Source of the DNA: Chroococcidiopsis sp. TS-821
GTDB lineage: Bacteria > Cyanobacteriota > Cyanobacteriia > Cyanobacteriales > Chroococcidiopsidaceae
NCBI RefSeq assembly: GCF_002939305.1
Contig: NZ_MVDI01000012.1
Span: 62,001-126,000 of the forward strand
Length of the DNA: 64,000 nt
Reading direction: 5' to 3'
Positions 33,449-43,959 of this stretch are shown in pieces (position 1 is the stretch's first letter; each line of letters begins with the position of its first letter). Under the pieces are notes generated by a model. That model did not search any database. It had not been told where the DNA came from and was given only the letters and a program-made list of their open reading frames with translations. The position numbers were made by a program, and so were the translations under genes.

Positions 33449-35506
33449 CTAATTAGCCGCCTGTTGCGCTTCCGAATAAGTGACTTCCTGAAACTGCAAC
33501 ACGTCTTGACGCGGATCGACGTAGCTGACTTTTACTGATACCTGTTCGCCTATTTTAACGCCACGTTTGAAAACCATTGGTAACTGCAATCCCAAGTCTT
33601 CAATCAAAATCAGTGCCAAACGGCTATCTTCGCGCAGCCACATCAGTACCAATGCTTGCCAAACTTGATTAGGATGACGACGTAGATATTCTAATCCCCA
33701 ATAGCGGTTAGTTTGTCGTTCGACCAATGTCGCTTCTTGGGTTGCGGTCGATACACTTAACATGAGTTCTTGAATTTGTTCGCTAGAAAAAGGAGGCGTT
33801 TCACCGCGTAAGTGGGCTTTTAGTTGAAAATGCGTGAGGAGATCTGTGTAGCGACGAATTGGCGAAGTCGCTTGCGTATAAGTTGCTAATCCTAAGCCGG
33901 CGTGACGCGTGGGTGTAATACTCATCTCGCTTTTAGGCATACAGCGGCGCATTGCACAAGCGCGCGCGAAGCCTGCGGGTAATTGCATTAACTCTTCATC
34001 TGAAGGTAATTCGGGTTGTGGTTGACCGCGAAATGGCAACGCAATTTTATGAACTTGCGCGTAATGTCCTGCAACTTCGCCTGCTAAGATCATCATCTCG
34101 GCGACCAACTGGCGCGCTGGAGAATCATTTAAGACCTTGATCGTAATCTCGTCGTCTTGAACTTTGATAATAGCTTCGGGTAAGTTAATGCTAATTGCGC
34201 CTTGCGATTGCCGCCACTGTTGACGACGTTGGGCTAAGCGCGCGATCGCGGCAATTTCCGGTTCTGCTTCTACCCCCAATTCCAACATTTCGTCTACATC
34301 TTCGTACGTTAGACGATACGTCGGTTTAATCAAACTTGGATGAATACTGTACTCTTGTACAGCGCCTGATTCATCTAAAACAACACCAAAACTTAAAGCA
34401 CAGCAAACTTTTCCCTGCAACAAACTCATTGGTCCTGTTGCTAATATTGAGGGAAACATCGGGATCATTCCCGTTGGCAAATACACTGTTGTCCCCCGCC
34501 GCCGTGCGTCTAAATCAAGTTCATCTTCTGGCAATAACCAGCGCGTCGGATCGGCAATATGAATCCACACCTTTTGACGTCGATCGGGTAGCAATTCCCA
34601 ACTGATGCCGTCATCAATTTCGCTCGTACTTTGGTCGTCAATTGTGTAAACTTTATGATGAGTTAAATCGAGGCGCTGATCGACATCAGGTGGTGGAGAA
34701 TCCATACGCTGTTGAGCCACTTCTAACACCTTGGTAGGGAACTGAACCGCAATTTGGCTGCGCCTTAGAAATAAATTTTCGTGAACACTCCAGATCCCCA
34801 AATCTACGAGTAGCTGAAAAGCTGCTTGCGGCGTAGCGGCACGTCCCAAAGTATTCATGGTTTCTACCACAGAAGCTGGTGGGGCATAAGTACGCGCTAG
34901 CGAGTCTGGAGTTACCCCGGAACGCACGCCTTCTGCTAGTAGTGTCGCATACTTTTCTAACATCTCGATGCGTTGGCGATCTTGGCGACTCCATTCCACT
35001 GTTTCACCTTTGATCGCTTGCGCAACGCGTGCGAGAAATTCTTGTTGTTCGCGTTGGCGGTTGACTTCGACTTCGATTTGGTGTTTTCGTTCAGCGACTT
35101 GCGCTGCGCTTCGTGGTTCGTAGCTGTCGCCCTTTTGCTTAAAGTAGAGCTTATCATCTGAAAGCAAGCAGTGGGCAGCATAACACTGTGGCGGATTTTG
35201 TTCAGCGAATAACAGTGTCGCCATTTGTGCAGGATTGACGGTTTCACCGCTTTCTACAAGCAATTCCCAGGCGACTTCTAAGCTTGCAGGATCGAGGTAT
35301 GTCTGTACTTCTGCCAAAAACTGGGGAATTTCTCCTGGTTGGAAGGTTTGACCGGAAACTTGATAGGTAATTTGTCGCGGCGCTAGACTATGCGTTGAGC
35401 CGCGTTCGTCTACAGCAATCCAGCGTGATTTGCCATCAGGACGATCGACAACTCCAAGTCGGCGATCGCCTTGTACCCTAAATTCGACTAGCGTTCCCTT
35501 TTCCAC
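33449..35506 (-). CDS. RNB-family exoribonuclease (RNase II/R type)
   Basis: A 3'-to-5' exoribonuclease of 685 residues; E. coli RNase R has 813 and RNase II 644. The RNB catalytic domain (about 265-585) shows the metal-site sequence TIDDQSTSEIDDGISWELL, then HIADPTRWL, LPTGMIPMFP and the late YTQATSPIRRYTDLLTHFQL. The N-terminal cold-shock-like part is shortened, and the C terminus ends in an S1-like strand set (GEQVSVKVSYVDPRQDV). It follows rpmG and rpsR on the same strand, an arrangement I know from other cyanobacteria, which suggests a role in rRNA or ribosome-related RNA processing. The gap after rpsR is 135 bases. Confidence 0.93.
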   Translation of the reverse strand: MEKGTLVEFRVQGDRRLGVVDRPDGKSRWIAVDERGSTHSLAPRQITYQVSGQTFQPGEIPQFLAEVQTYLDPASLEVAWELLVESGETVNPAQMATLLFAEQNPPQCYAAHCLLSDDKLYFKQKGDSYEPRSAAQVAERKHQIEVEVNRQREQQEFLARVAQAIKGETVEWSRQDRQRIEMLEKYATLLAEGVRSGVTPDSLARTYAPPASVVETMNTLGRAATPQAAFQLLVDLGIWSVHENLFLRRSQIAVQFPTKVLEVAQQRMDSPPPDVDQRLDLTHHKVYTIDDQSTSEIDDGISWELLPDRRQKVWIHIADPTRWLLPEDELDLDARRRGTTVYLPTGMIPMFPSILATGPMSLLQGKVCCALSFGVVLDESGAVQEYSIHPSLIKPTYRLTYEDVDEMLELGVEAEPEIAAIARLAQRRQQWRQSQGAISINLPEAIIKVQDDEITIKVLNDSPARQLVAEMMILAGEVAGHYAQVHKIALPFRGQPQPELPSDEELMQLPAGFARACAMRRCMPKSEMSITPTRHAGLGLATYTQATSPIRRYTDLLTHFQLKAHLRGETPPFSSEQIQELMLSVSTATQEATLVERQTNRYWGLEYLRRHPNQVWQALVLMWLREDSRLALILIEDLGLQLPMVFKRGVKIGEQVSVKVSYVDPRQDVLQFQEVTYSEAQQAAN

Positions 35507-35641
35507 TACCAGCGCACTCAGCAGTTAAGTTTATGTTCAATCAAGTTTTACAAGCGGGGTTTAGGGCAAGTTACTAAAAGACAACTGAAGTTCTCGCTCC
35601 TCGCCCCAACGCTGCGCTTTGCCTTCAGCTGATGCTCCTAT

Positions 35642-35857
35642 TTATCCCTCTTGATTAATAAAAGGCAGCATTGCTAAGATACGCGCCCGCTTGATTGCTA
35701 CTGTGAGATCGCGTTGTTGCTTAGCAGTTAATCCTGTAATGCGGCGTGGCAAAATTTTACCGCGTTCGGTAATAAACTTGCGCAGCAATTCGATATCTTT
35801 GTAGTCAATGGGATCTTGCGGTTTAATCGGTGACAAACGACGACGAAAGTAACTCAT
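35642..35857 (-). CDS. rpsR: 30S ribosomal protein S18
   Basis: The 71-residue S18 protein binds S6 and 16S rRNA in the platform of the small subunit. The conserved core is [20 protein letters not shown] followed by [20 protein letters not shown]. Its start lies two bases after the stop of rpmG, so the two are co-translated. It is followed by the RNB ribonuclease gene. Confidence 0.97.
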   Translation of the reverse strand: MSYFRRRLSPIKPQDPIDYKDIELLRKFITERGKILPRRITGLTAKQQRDLTVAIKRARILAMLPFINQEG

Positions 35858-35859
35858 TT

Positions 35860-36054
35860 TTACTTAATTTCCTTGTGAACGGTGTGGCGGTTGCAGTTTG
35901 GGCAAAACTTCTTCAGTTCTAATCTTGCAGTTGTGTTGCGACGGTTTTTCATTGTGGTATAGCGCGAAACTCCAGGCGATCGCTTGTCTGGGTTAGTGCG
36001 ACATTCTGTGCATTCTAGTGTCACAGTAATCCGGACACCCTTATTCTTAGCCAT
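35860..36054 (-). CDS. rpmG: 50S ribosomal protein L33
   Basis: The 64-residue L33 with both CxxC pairs (CTEC near residue 15 and CPNC near 51), so it is the zinc-binding (C+) form. The start [18 protein letters not shown] and [20 protein letters not shown] are typical. Presence of the C+ form means it may be zinc-dependent in its own stability. It leads the rpmG-rpsR pair. Confidence 0.97.
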   Translation of the reverse strand: MAKNKGVRITVTLECTECRTNPDKRSPGVSRYTTMKNRRNTTARLELKKFCPNCNRHTVHKEIK

Positions 36055-36096
36055 ATTGACACTTACTCAAGTTTAAACAAAATTAAACACAATCTA

Positions 36097-36636
36097 TTAT
36101 TTTAGAATACGCTGCCAAGCTTGGGCAAGAAAACGTTTCATTTTGATGTCGAGTGAATAGCCGCGCAGCGAACTAGCAACAATTGTACGGGCAACTCGGT
36201 CATGTCCGGCGAGCGATCGCGTGTTATCGACAAACGCCATACCGCAGTCGATTGCTAACGGTAGCAGTAGTAATATATTACCGGCACTCGTGAAGAAATT
36301 ATTAAAGGCGATCGCGGCAAGCATCGCACCCAATCCCACAATACTTTCGCGGAGCACTAAGGCTTGTAAACTTGGAACTTTACCCAACTCTACATCGAGT
36401 ACCTTCATGTCCAACGCCCAGCGCCCAAGACTTTGTCCGTGATTTCGAGCCACAACAAAAACCCGCGTACCGTACCATGCTAATAAAAACACAATAGCCT
36501 GCGCCCAAGAAAAGCGATCGCGTCCGCCCAATAAAGAGCTTAGTAGCCAAACGCCTAAAAAATCGATTGCAAAAGCTACAGCGCGTCTTCCCATTTGCAC
36601 CCGAGGAAAGCGGGTATAGTCTGGCGAAGTCTTCAT
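36097..36636 (-). CDS. RDD family membrane protein
   Basis: A 179-residue membrane protein with RDD-domain marks: R-R-A-V-A-F-A-I-D-F-LG at the first helix (the family Arg-Asp), then GQSLGRWALDMKVLD and VLRESIVGLGAMLAAIAF in the later helices, ending with an acidic-basic patch at the cytoplasmic side (DNTRSLAGHDRVARTIV). RDD proteins have been linked to sodium/proton exchange in some bacteria, but their role in cyanobacteria is not known. It lies 42 bases upstream of rpmG on the same strand. Confidence 0.88.
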   Translation of the reverse strand: MKTSPDYTRFPRVQMGRRAVAFAIDFLGVWLLSSLLGGRDRFSWAQAIVFLLAWYGTRVFVVARNHGQSLGRWALDMKVLDVELGKVPSLQALVLRESIVGLGAMLAAIAFNNFFTSAGNILLLLPLAIDCGMAFVDNTRSLAGHDRVARTIVASSLRGYSLDIKMKRFLAQAWQRILK

Positions 36637-36937
36637 AGCAAAAAATTGTGACTGGCTACTTTCATATCCTATGCTGATAGCCGTCGCATTGTAGCCATTG
36701 AATTGTTCAATTTTACTTTAAACCAAGAGCATTTAATTATATAACTATGATAAGTAAAGCAATGCTGAACCTACAGCAAATATTTACTTACCAAAAAAGC
36801 AATTAGTACGTGAATAACGATGCCTAAGCTTGCATATGATATTGACATCCTTAATTTGAGGATTATCGCTAACCGCTAATTGCTAACAGCCAAGTGCTGT
36901 TACTAAGCTAAGAATACAGAATTCAGAGTTAACTTGT
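36637..36937. other. 301-base gap between the RDD gene and moeA
   Basis: No gene is seen. It holds divergent promoter regions and a run GCTAACCGCTAATTGCTAACAG (36870-36891), a heptamer-like repeat of the CTAAxxG style, close to moeA. Confidence 0.4.
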
Positions 36938-38227
36938 ATGCTGCCAGCAAGCCAAGCAGAGGCAATGATTTTAGATTTGGTGCAACCCCTAGATGGAAAG
37001 CGGCATGGTGAGGTTGTAACACTTTTAACAGCAATTGACCGCATCCTGGCAGCACCAGTTGTGAGTCAGTTGGATTTTCCGCATTGGGATAATTCGGCAA
37101 TGGATGGTTATGCGGTGCGTTACGAAGACGTCAAAAATAGTCATGCAGAGCAACCCGTTGCTTTAGAAATTGTCGAAGAAATCCGTGCAGGACAAGCACC
37201 AAAACGCGAGATCAAGCCAGGACAAGCCGCACGCATTTTTACAGGTGGGGTGATGCCATCGGGCGCAGATACCGTCGTCATGCAAGAACACGCGCGCCAG
37301 GAAGGCAATCGCGTCATGATTTTGGCAGCACCACCCGAAGAAAAAGCTTTTGTCCGTCAAGGAGCATCGTATTATCAAGCAGGAACGCCCCTGTTGTTGC
37401 CAGGAATTGCGCTCCAACCCCCAGAACTTGCAGTATTAGCAGCAGCACAGTGTACCCAAATCAAAGTTTATCGCCGCCCGCGCGTCGCAATTCTTTCGAC
37501 GGGTGACGAATTAATTACCCCCGATCAGCCTTTACAACTCGGTCAAATCGTTGATTCTAATCAGTATGCTTTAGCCGCGCTCGTCGCGCAAACTGGTGCA
37601 GAACCATTGCACTTGGGCATTTTTCCTGACAAACCTCATGTTTTGCGCCGCGCAATTTCACAGGCGATCGCTACTGCTGATGTTGTCTTATCCTCTGGTG
37701 GTGTTTCGGTTGGTGACTACGACTTCGTCGAACAAATTCTTGCCGAGTTAGGCGCGACGATTCATATTCGTGCTGTTGCTGTTAAGCCAGGGAAACCCTT
37801 GACATTCGCGACATTTTCTGCATCGGCAGCGACTAAACATAAACCCGTATTGTATTTTGGTTTGCCTGGTAATCCGGTTTCTGCTTTAGTCAGCTTTTGG
37901 CGGTTTGTCCAGCCTGCTTTACGCAAGCTTTCCGGACTTGCCCACAGTTGGGGACCGATGTTTGTGCAAGCGCGATCGCAGCACGATTTAAAATCTGACG
38001 GTCAGCGCGAAACTTATCTTTGGGGACAACTCCACCTCATCGATTGTGCCTACGAGTTTCATTTAGCTGAAGGCAGCCACAGTTCAGGCAACTTAATTAA
38101 CTTAGCACAAACCAACGGTCTCGCCGTTATTCCCGTCGGTCAATCGGCGATCGCCAAAGGCGAAACAGTCCGCGTGTTACAAGTCGGCACGCCTATAATT
38201 CCGCTAAAGCACAGTAAGCAAGATTAA
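36938..38227 (+). CDS. moeA: Molybdopterin molybdotransferase
   Basis: MoeA inserts molybdenum into adenylylated molybdopterin to form molybdenum cofactor. Its 429 residues show the four-domain family. Marks are DFPHWDNSAMDGYAVRYEDV near residue 50, ARIFTGGVMPSGADTVVMQE, VAILSTGDELITP, SSGGVSVGDYDFVEQIL and PGNPVSALVSFWRFVQPAL. The C-terminal beta domain ends normally. The ATG is preceded by a weak ribosome site. A hairpin terminator follows the stop. No other moa/mob gene is in the window. Confidence 0.95.
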   Translation: MLPASQAEAMILDLVQPLDGKRHGEVVTLLTAIDRILAAPVVSQLDFPHWDNSAMDGYAVRYEDVKNSHAEQPVALEIVEEIRAGQAPKREIKPGQAARIFTGGVMPSGADTVVMQEHARQEGNRVMILAAPPEEKAFVRQGASYYQAGTPLLLPGIALQPPELAVLAAAQCTQIKVYRRPRVAILSTGDELITPDQPLQLGQIVDSNQYALAALVAQTGAEPLHLGIFPDKPHVLRRAISQAIATADVVLSSGGVSVGDYDFVEQILAELGATIHIRAVAVKPGKPLTFATFSASAATKHKPVLYFGLPGNPVSALVSFWRFVQPALRKLSGLAHSWGPMFVQARSQHDLKSDGQRETYLWGQLHLIDCAYEFHLAEGSHSSGNLINLAQTNGLAVIPVGQSAIAKGETVRVLQVGTPIIPLKHSKQD

Positions 38228-38237
38228 GATTATGTCA

Positions 38238-38268
38238 AGCAGTTGTATCCAATGCAACTGCTCGCTTT
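38238..38268 (+). terminator. Probable terminator of moeA
   Basis: AGCAGTTG (38238-38245) pairs with CAACTGCT (38255-38262) and is followed by CGCTTTTA. It may also serve the convergent gene at 38288. Confidence 0.55.
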
Positions 38269-38287
38269 TAGCAAAAGGTATAATCAA

Positions 38288-39037
38288 CTAATTGACAACC
38301 CGCCCATTCACGTAGCGTGTTGCTGCACCTACTGTTCCGCCTACTTGTTGCGCGAAAGACAACGCGCGTTCATAAGACGTAAAAGATGCTACTTGAACTG
38401 ATTTAATACCCCGTTCTCTCACAATCGAAAATGCATCATTACATAGATGAGTTCGAATTTGACGGAGATTACCTCCATCTATAAATACTGGCCAATATGT
38501 TCCTTGGCTCTGGAATGGATCTCCACAGCTTTTACGAGGAAATGAGACGTTTCTACTAGTGACAGCTGCTCTATTACTGGTGCGAGAACTACTTACAGTT
38601 TGTCTTCCACCATTAGCCGTTCTTAAACTGCAAACATAAAGTAATTCTGCTTCACCAAGACTGTCAGGTACAGGCGAACGTAAACTACGTGGTACTTTGA
38701 GATGACTGAAGTCATCATCACTTAATACATTACCTTTTGAATCGTATTCAACCTGTCTTAATACACCTATTTTGTTGCTTGCACAATCAACATAAGTTAA
38801 TGACATTACAGATTGAGTTCTTGGTCGGCTGAATGAAATAGACGAGCTAGAGTTGGAAACTTGAGTATAAATTAACTTGCTCCAAAAAGTTCTAGTATCT
38901 CCTGTTCCTTTAATGCTATCAACATCCACGGCAAGATAAGGTTCAGAATTTAGCACTATCCATTGCCTTGCTGAAGCAGAATTTGTGTAAAATATTGCTA
39001 CCAGAGAAGCCGTAGCTACTATAAACTTTTTCAACAT
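38288..39037 (-). CDS. Exported protein with adhesin-E-like N-terminal domain
   Basis: A 249-residue exported protein with a signal peptide (about 1-23, ending SASA|R). Residues about 25-145 look like the surface-adhesin protein E domain: WIVLNSEPYLAVDVDSIKG, FWSKLIYTQ and MSLTYVDCASNKIGVLRQVEY. After a Ser/Arg-rich linker, a C-terminal domain (about 172-245) contains YWPVFIDGGNLRQIRTHLC and VQVASFTSYERALSFAQQV, in the style of SPOR-like domains in cyanobacterial secreted proteins. It is probably periplasmic or surface-bound. The domain calls are from pattern. It is a single gene, possibly sharing a terminator with moeA. Confidence 0.7.
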   Translation of the reverse strand: MLKKFIVATASLVAIFYTNSASARQWIVLNSEPYLAVDVDSIKGTGDTRTFWSKLIYTQVSNSSSSISFSRPRTQSVMSLTYVDCASNKIGVLRQVEYDSKGNVLSDDDFSHLKVPRSLRSPVPDSLGEAELLYVCSLRTANGGRQTVSSSRTSNRAAVTSRNVSFPRKSCGDPFQSQGTYWPVFIDGGNLRQIRTHLCNDAFSIVRERGIKSVQVASFTSYERALSFAQQVGGTVGAATRYVNGRVVN

Positions 39038-39243
39038 AAATTTGCTTCTCTCTTTTCAAAGATAGAAACTTAAGAAACTATTTCTGTAAATTGTTGCGCT
39101 TGAATTATTTAAAACTACATGCCTTAGTTCTGTACTAAATATATTTCACTTATGTAAAATAAGTGTTAAAGGATGACTCTTTCTAAGCTAATAATGATGA
39201 ATTTTTTGTGAATTTAAGTACTATATATTTTTGATATTTATTG

Positions 39244-40860
39244 CTAAAACCAACCGCGCTTACCATTAGGGCGTACGGTCATCCAATTTACTTTAGCTTG
39301 TGCTAGTTGCTCGTCCGAAACTTTTGCCCCAGTAAGGTTAGCACCACACAAATTCACATTTTTTAAATGAGCTTCGCTGAAGTCAGCGTAGCTTAAGTTA
39401 GCACCGCGAAAATCGGCTCCTTCTAGATCGGCAGAATGAAAGTACGCTTTTGTTAAGATCGCTTCTCTAAAATTAGTACGCTTGAGGCTAGCGTGGCTAA
39501 AGTCATTACCTGACAAAATACATTTAAAAAAATTTGTGCGGTCTAATTTTGCTGCGCGAAAGTTAACTTCCGATAAATCTACTCGCTGTAGGTCAAGTAA
39601 ACTGAGATCGTAAGAAGCAAAATCTCTTCTACCTTTGATATAAGATAAGACTAAATTATTCGCATCGAGCTTTCTTGGTGGTGATTTAGGCTTGGCTCCA
39701 ACTGTTGAAGGTGCAGAAGTCAGCGCAACTGATGGTAGTGGAGACTGTATTGATGTATTCGATGCTTCAGTCAAATTGGCTCTTCTGGCACGAATAGCCG
39801 CAGCCAGTTGTGCCCGCGATTGCGCAGCGCTACTTCCTGTGTAAGCACTTGTTGTAGTCGCTACTGGGGTTGTTGTCGGTGTCGCTTGCTTCACCTTGCG
39901 GGGTAATTTGGGTTTACGTACCGCTGAAGGCTGCGCCGCCATGCTATTCGCTAAGCTATCCATGTAGGGTTCGAGTTCGAGTGCGGTGAGAACCTCATTA
40001 GGTGATTGGTAGCGATGTCGCACCGAACCTTCTACCATTTTTTGTAAGACTTTGCGAAAGCGATCGCTAATCTGTACTTTGTTTTGCCACACCATTTCTC
40101 CCGTTGAGGAATTATAGTCGAGATCCTTGGGAGATTTTCCTGTGAGAAGATAGATGCAAGTCACCCCAAGAGCGTAAATGTCACTTGCGTAGACAGGACG
40201 CATCGCGAGTTGTTCAGGCGGCGCGAAACCTGGAGTTCCCACCGCAAAAGCTGTTAATGCTGTATTTTCTGACATACTCGTTGTTTGACTCACTTGGTCT
40301 TTCACTGCACCAAAATCGATCAAAACGAGTTTACAGTCCTCATGACGGCGAATAATATTCGCGGGTTTGATGTCTCGGTGAATGACCTGTTGGCTATGGA
40401 GATATTGCAGCGTTGGCAGAATTTCACTCAAAAATTGTTTTACCCCAGTTTCGCTAAACGGACCAGAGCGTTTGACTTCTTGTTGCAGCGTTAAACCATT
40501 AATGTACTCTTGAACCAAATAGAATTGTTCGCTATCTTCAAAGTAGTCAAGTAGTCTGGGAACTTGTGGATGACTGCCTATTTTACCCAAAGTTTTAGCT
40601 TCCCGGGCAAAAAGTTTTCGTGCCATGTCTAAAGCTTCTGACGATGTAGCCGAAGGTCGTAGCTGCTTGATAACGCATTTGGGTTCGCCAGGTAAAGTAA
40701 CATCCTGGGCTAAAAACGTTGCACCGAAACCACCTTGTGCTAGTGCTTGCAGCGCGCGGTAGCGATCGCGTAATAATAATGGAGCGCCACAAGCTGCACA
40801 GGTCTGACGAGAACTGGAGTTTTGCGGATTGGAACAGTTGGGATTTAGGCAGTAGCTCAT
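39244..40860 (-). CDS. SpkB-like serine/threonine protein kinase with pentapeptide repeats
   Basis: A 538-residue Hanks-type kinase. The N terminus has a Cys-rich motif (YCLNPNCSNPQN, then TCAACGAPLLL), as in SpkB of Synechocystis. The kinase domain (about 33-295) has the glycine loop ALAQGGFGATFLA, the ATP lysine in CVIKQL, the catalytic loop HRDIKPANII near 160, and IDFGAV. A low-complexity linker (about 305-400) follows. The C terminus (about 430-530) is a row of A(N/D)LxX pentapeptides, such as ADLEGADFRGANLSYADFSE. No membrane segment is seen, so it is cytoplasmic. In Synechocystis, SpkB is tied to motility and oxidative stress signalling. The substrate here is unknown. Confidence 0.88.
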   Translation of the reverse strand: MSYCLNPNCSNPQNSSSRQTCAACGAPLLLRDRYRALQALAQGGFGATFLAQDVTLPGEPKCVIKQLRPSATSSEALDMARKLFAREAKTLGKIGSHPQVPRLLDYFEDSEQFYLVQEYINGLTLQQEVKRSGPFSETGVKQFLSEILPTLQYLHSQQVIHRDIKPANIIRRHEDCKLVLIDFGAVKDQVSQTTSMSENTALTAFAVGTPGFAPPEQLAMRPVYASDIYALGVTCIYLLTGKSPKDLDYNSSTGEMVWQNKVQISDRFRKVLQKMVEGSVRHRYQSPNEVLTALELEPYMDSLANSMAAQPSAVRKPKLPRKVKQATPTTTPVATTTSAYTGSSAAQSRAQLAAAIRARRANLTEASNTSIQSPLPSVALTSAPSTVGAKPKSPPRKLDANNLVLSYIKGRRDFASYDLSLLDLQRVDLSEVNFRAAKLDRTNFFKCILSGNDFSHASLKRTNFREAILTKAYFHSADLEGADFRGANLSYADFSEAHLKNVNLCGANLTGAKVSDEQLAQAKVNWMTVRPNGKRGWF

Positions 40861-41167
40861 ATGAGCGTTTACTCGCTGTTTCAGGTAACACTGGGAGCGA
40901 TCGCACCCTGCTTCAATTATTTAAAGAAATATGTCTCATAGCCACGTGATTTATACGGAAAATGAGAGGTGCACAGGAGCAGGGGAAGAATAAAGTTTTC
41001 TCTATGACTCATCCCTCAAAACCACCAACTACGATGGGATGAGAATGTTATAAAGACAGAGAGTTATTACTGCAAAATCCGATTACAGGCTAAGCATTGC
41101 CTAGTTCTGACCTTTGACCCCTGCTTTTGATAAGATAGTCTAGCTGAGGTCTAAGCAATCACACTCC
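40861..41167. other. 307-base gap between the kinase gene and pheT
   Basis: No gene is seen. It carries the divergent promoters and a CTGACCTTTGACCCCTGC heptamer run (41106-41123), about 45 bases before pheT. Confidence 0.4.
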
Positions 41168-43615
41168 ATGCGTATTTCTCTAAATTGGCTACAAGAACTT
41201 GTTGAGTTGACGCTTTCTCCTGAAGAATTGGCAGAAACGTTGACAATGGCAGGGTTTGAAGTAGAAGAAATTGAAGATCGCCGTCTATGGGCGGAAGGTG
41301 TGGTTGTGGGAAAAGTGCTAGAGTGCGATCGCCATCCAAATGCGGATAAACTCAGCGTTACTAAAGTCGATGTCGGAACGGCTTCCCCAGAACCATTAAA
41401 TATTGTCTGTGGTGCGCCGAATGTCCGTGCGGGAATATATGTACCCGTCGCCACAGTAGGTACTTACCTGCCCAAAATTGACGTCAAAATCAAAGCCGCA
41501 AAACTACGCGGAGTACGTTCGGAAGGCATGATTTGCTCTTTAGCTGAGTTAGGACTTGCTAAAGAATCCGCAGGAATTCATATTTTTGAGCAGGAACTCG
41601 AATTAGGCAGTGACGTGCGCCCGTTGCTCGGTTTAGATGATGTCATTTTAGACTTGACAGCAACTGCCAATCGTGCTGATGCATTAAGCATGGTAGGTGT
41701 CGCGCGCGAAGTTGCTGCAATTACGGGAAAAACAGTGCGGTTACCAGAAGCTCCAGAAATTTCTATTCCTGATGGCAAGAAGAATTTAACGCTCAAAATA
41801 TCGCAGCCACAAGCTTGCCCTGCGTATATTGGTACAGTGATTGAGTCAGTCAAAATTGCTCCTTCACCTGCATGGTTACAACAAAGATTGCAAGCTGCTG
41901 GAACTCGCCCGATCAACAACGTTGTTGATATTACAAACTATATTTTACTCGAATGGGGTCAACCACTTCATGCGTTTGACCGCGATCGCCTTTTAGCCGT
42001 CAGTGGTGCTCAAGCAGATTTAACCATTGGCGTTCGATTCGCGCGCTCAGGGGAAACGCTCAAAACGCTCGATGGTCAAATGCGCGCGCTTTCCAGTCAA
42101 GCTTTACTAATTACCGCACGCGACGAACCAGTAGCCTTAGCGGGAGTTATGGGCGGCGAAGCCACCGAAGTGCATGAGGGTACGCAAAATCTCGTTTTAG
42201 AAGCCGCCCTGTTCGATCCTGTCGCGATTCGGCGATCGGCGCGCAGTCAAGGTTTACGTACTGAAGCTTCCGCAAGATATGAGCGGGGAATCAACGCGGC
42301 TGAATTAGAATTAGCCTGTCGTCGAGCCATAATGCTGATTCAGGAACTAGCAGGTGGCGTTCCCGTGCAACAAGAATTTGCTGACGCAAGACCTGATATT
42401 GGCACAACATCACGTTCGATTGAATTACGGCTCGATCGCGTTAACCAAGTTTTAGGACCAATTGACTTAGAAGACACGACTGGCGAACTCCAACCCGAAA
42501 CTATTCAGCAAATTCTTACCGCCCTTGGATGTCAGGTAAAACCATCATCCGAACAACAAAGAGTTTTGACTGTCACTGTTCCACCGTATCGTCATCGCGA
42601 CCTAGAGCGTGAAATTGACTTAATTGAAGAAATTGCGCGACTGTATGGCTACGATCGCTTTTGCGATACTTTACCTGATAAAACAGAACCTGGCTATCTT
42701 TCCTTAGAACAGCAACTGACGCGCCAAATCCGCGAAGCTTTCCGCGCCGCTGGGCTAACTGAATTAATGCATTACTCGCTCGTCAAACCAGGACAAGAGC
42801 GACAAATCGTCCTTACTAACCCAATTTTTGTGGAGTATTCAGCGCTACGGACTGATTTGATTTCTGGTTTAATCGATGCTTTTCAATACAATCTAGAGCA
42901 GGGGAATGGTAGCCTCAATGGTTTTGAAATCGGGCGCATTTTCTGGCAAGAAGAAGACGGATTACTCGAAGCTGAGGCTATTGGCGGTATTTTAGGCGGC
43001 GATCCAACTCAAGGAAAGTGGATATCGGGTGGAAAAGAGCGTCCGCTAACCTGGTTTGAAGCTAAAGGCGTTTTAGAAAGTGTTTTTCAACGCTTGGGGC
43101 TAAAAGTAGAATACCAACCGAGCCACCAAGATTCGCGCTTGCATCCAGGTCGTACAGCGTCGTTATGGTTGCAGGGAAATCATTTGGGTAATTTTGGACA
43201 AATCCATCCGCAATTACGCCAAGAAAAAGGCTTACCAGATGCTGTTTACGTCTTTCAACTCGATTTAGATGTGATTCTAGATTACTGGGATCGCGACGAA
43301 GTTTTAGTACCAAAATTCCGTTCGTATTCTACTTACCCAGCGTCACCCAGAGATATTGCATTTTTTGCGCATCTCGAAATCTCTGTTGCGGAAATAGAAC
43401 GCGCGATCGCACTGGCGGCGGGAGAATTGCTCGAATCTGTTGAATTGTTCGATGAATATCGTGGCGAACGCGTCCCCCAAGGACAAAGAAGTTTAGCGTT
43501 TCGTTTAGTGTATCGCGCCCCAAATCGCACTTTGACAGATGAGGACATCGAACCCGTACACCAAAAAGTGCGAGAATCTTTGGTAGAAAAATTTGGCGTG
43601 AATCTGCGAAGTTGA
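41168..43615 (+). CDS. pheT: Phenylalanine-tRNA ligase beta subunit
   Basis: The large subunit of the alpha2-beta2 enzyme that charges tRNA-Phe, 815 residues. The domains in order are the tRNA-binding OB fold (about 40-155, with [18 protein letters not shown]), the B3/B4 editing module (about 210-390, with [20 protein letters not shown]), the B5 DNA-binding-like domain (about 405-510), the catalytic-like core and the C-terminal anticodon-binding fold (about 720-815, with [17 protein letters not shown]). The YciI-like gene follows eight bases later. The alpha subunit (pheS) is not in the window. Confidence 0.97.
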   Translation: MRISLNWLQELVELTLSPEELAETLTMAGFEVEEIEDRRLWAEGVVVGKVLECDRHPNADKLSVTKVDVGTASPEPLNIVCGAPNVRAGIYVPVATVGTYLPKIDVKIKAAKLRGVRSEGMICSLAELGLAKESAGIHIFEQELELGSDVRPLLGLDDVILDLTATANRADALSMVGVAREVAAITGKTVRLPEAPEISIPDGKKNLTLKISQPQACPAYIGTVIESVKIAPSPAWLQQRLQAAGTRPINNVVDITNYILLEWGQPLHAFDRDRLLAVSGAQADLTIGVRFARSGETLKTLDGQMRALSSQALLITARDEPVALAGVMGGEATEVHEGTQNLVLEAALFDPVAIRRSARSQGLRTEASARYERGINAAELELACRRAIMLIQELAGGVPVQQEFADARPDIGTTSRSIELRLDRVNQVLGPIDLEDTTGELQPETIQQILTALGCQVKPSSEQQRVLTVTVPPYRHRDLEREIDLIEEIARLYGYDRFCDTLPDKTEPGYLSLEQQLTRQIREAFRAAGLTELMHYSLVKPGQERQIVLTNPIFVEYSALRTDLISGLIDAFQYNLEQGNGSLNGFEIGRIFWQEEDGLLEAEAIGGILGGDPTQGKWISGGKERPLTWFEAKGVLESVFQRLGLKVEYQPSHQDSRLHPGRTASLWLQGNHLGNFGQIHPQLRQEKGLPDAVYVFQLDLDVILDYWDRDEVLVPKFRSYSTYPASPRDIAFFAHLEISVAEIERAIALAAGELLESVELFDEYRGERVPQGQRSLAFRLVYRAPNRTLTDEDIEPVHQKVRESLVEKFGVNLRS

Positions 43616-43623
43616 ACTTGTGT

Positions 43624-43893
43624 ATGCCTAAGTACGTAATGTGGGGAAGTTATTGCGAGGATGTGCTAGAAAAACGCGCTCCTCATCGACAAGCTCATCT
43701 CGACGGGCTAGCTGCGCAAAAAGAGTCAGGTGTATTGATTACAATTGGTCCAACGAAGGATTTAACCAAGGTTTTTGGCATCTACGAAGCTGAAGATGAA
43801 GCAACAGTTCGTCAACTTGTTGAAGCCGATCCTTATTGGAAAAATGGCGTTTGGACAGAATACTTTATTAAAGAGTGGATTCAAGCTTTTTAA
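43624..43893 (+). CDS. YciI family protein
   Basis: An 89-residue protein of the YciI family, a ferredoxin-like alpha/beta fold. It starts MPKYVMWGSYCEDVLEKRAP and has the conserved HRQAHLDGLAAQKESGVLIT, FGIYEAEDEATVRQLVEADP and WTEYFIKEW stretches. YciI proteins may bind small ligands or act as hydrolases with a His-Asp pair; the His is in PHRQAH. The ATG at 43624 fits relatives. It follows pheT by eight bases and is likely co-transcribed with it. Confidence 0.88.
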   Translation: MPKYVMWGSYCEDVLEKRAPHRQAHLDGLAAQKESGVLITIGPTKDLTKVFGIYEAEDEATVRQLVEADPYWKNGVWTEYFIKEWIQAF

Positions 43894-43959
43894 TGAGAGC
43901 AATTAGCAATTTAGTTATAGCAAGACTAAAACGACTTCCCTAAATGATGAGAACGGGCT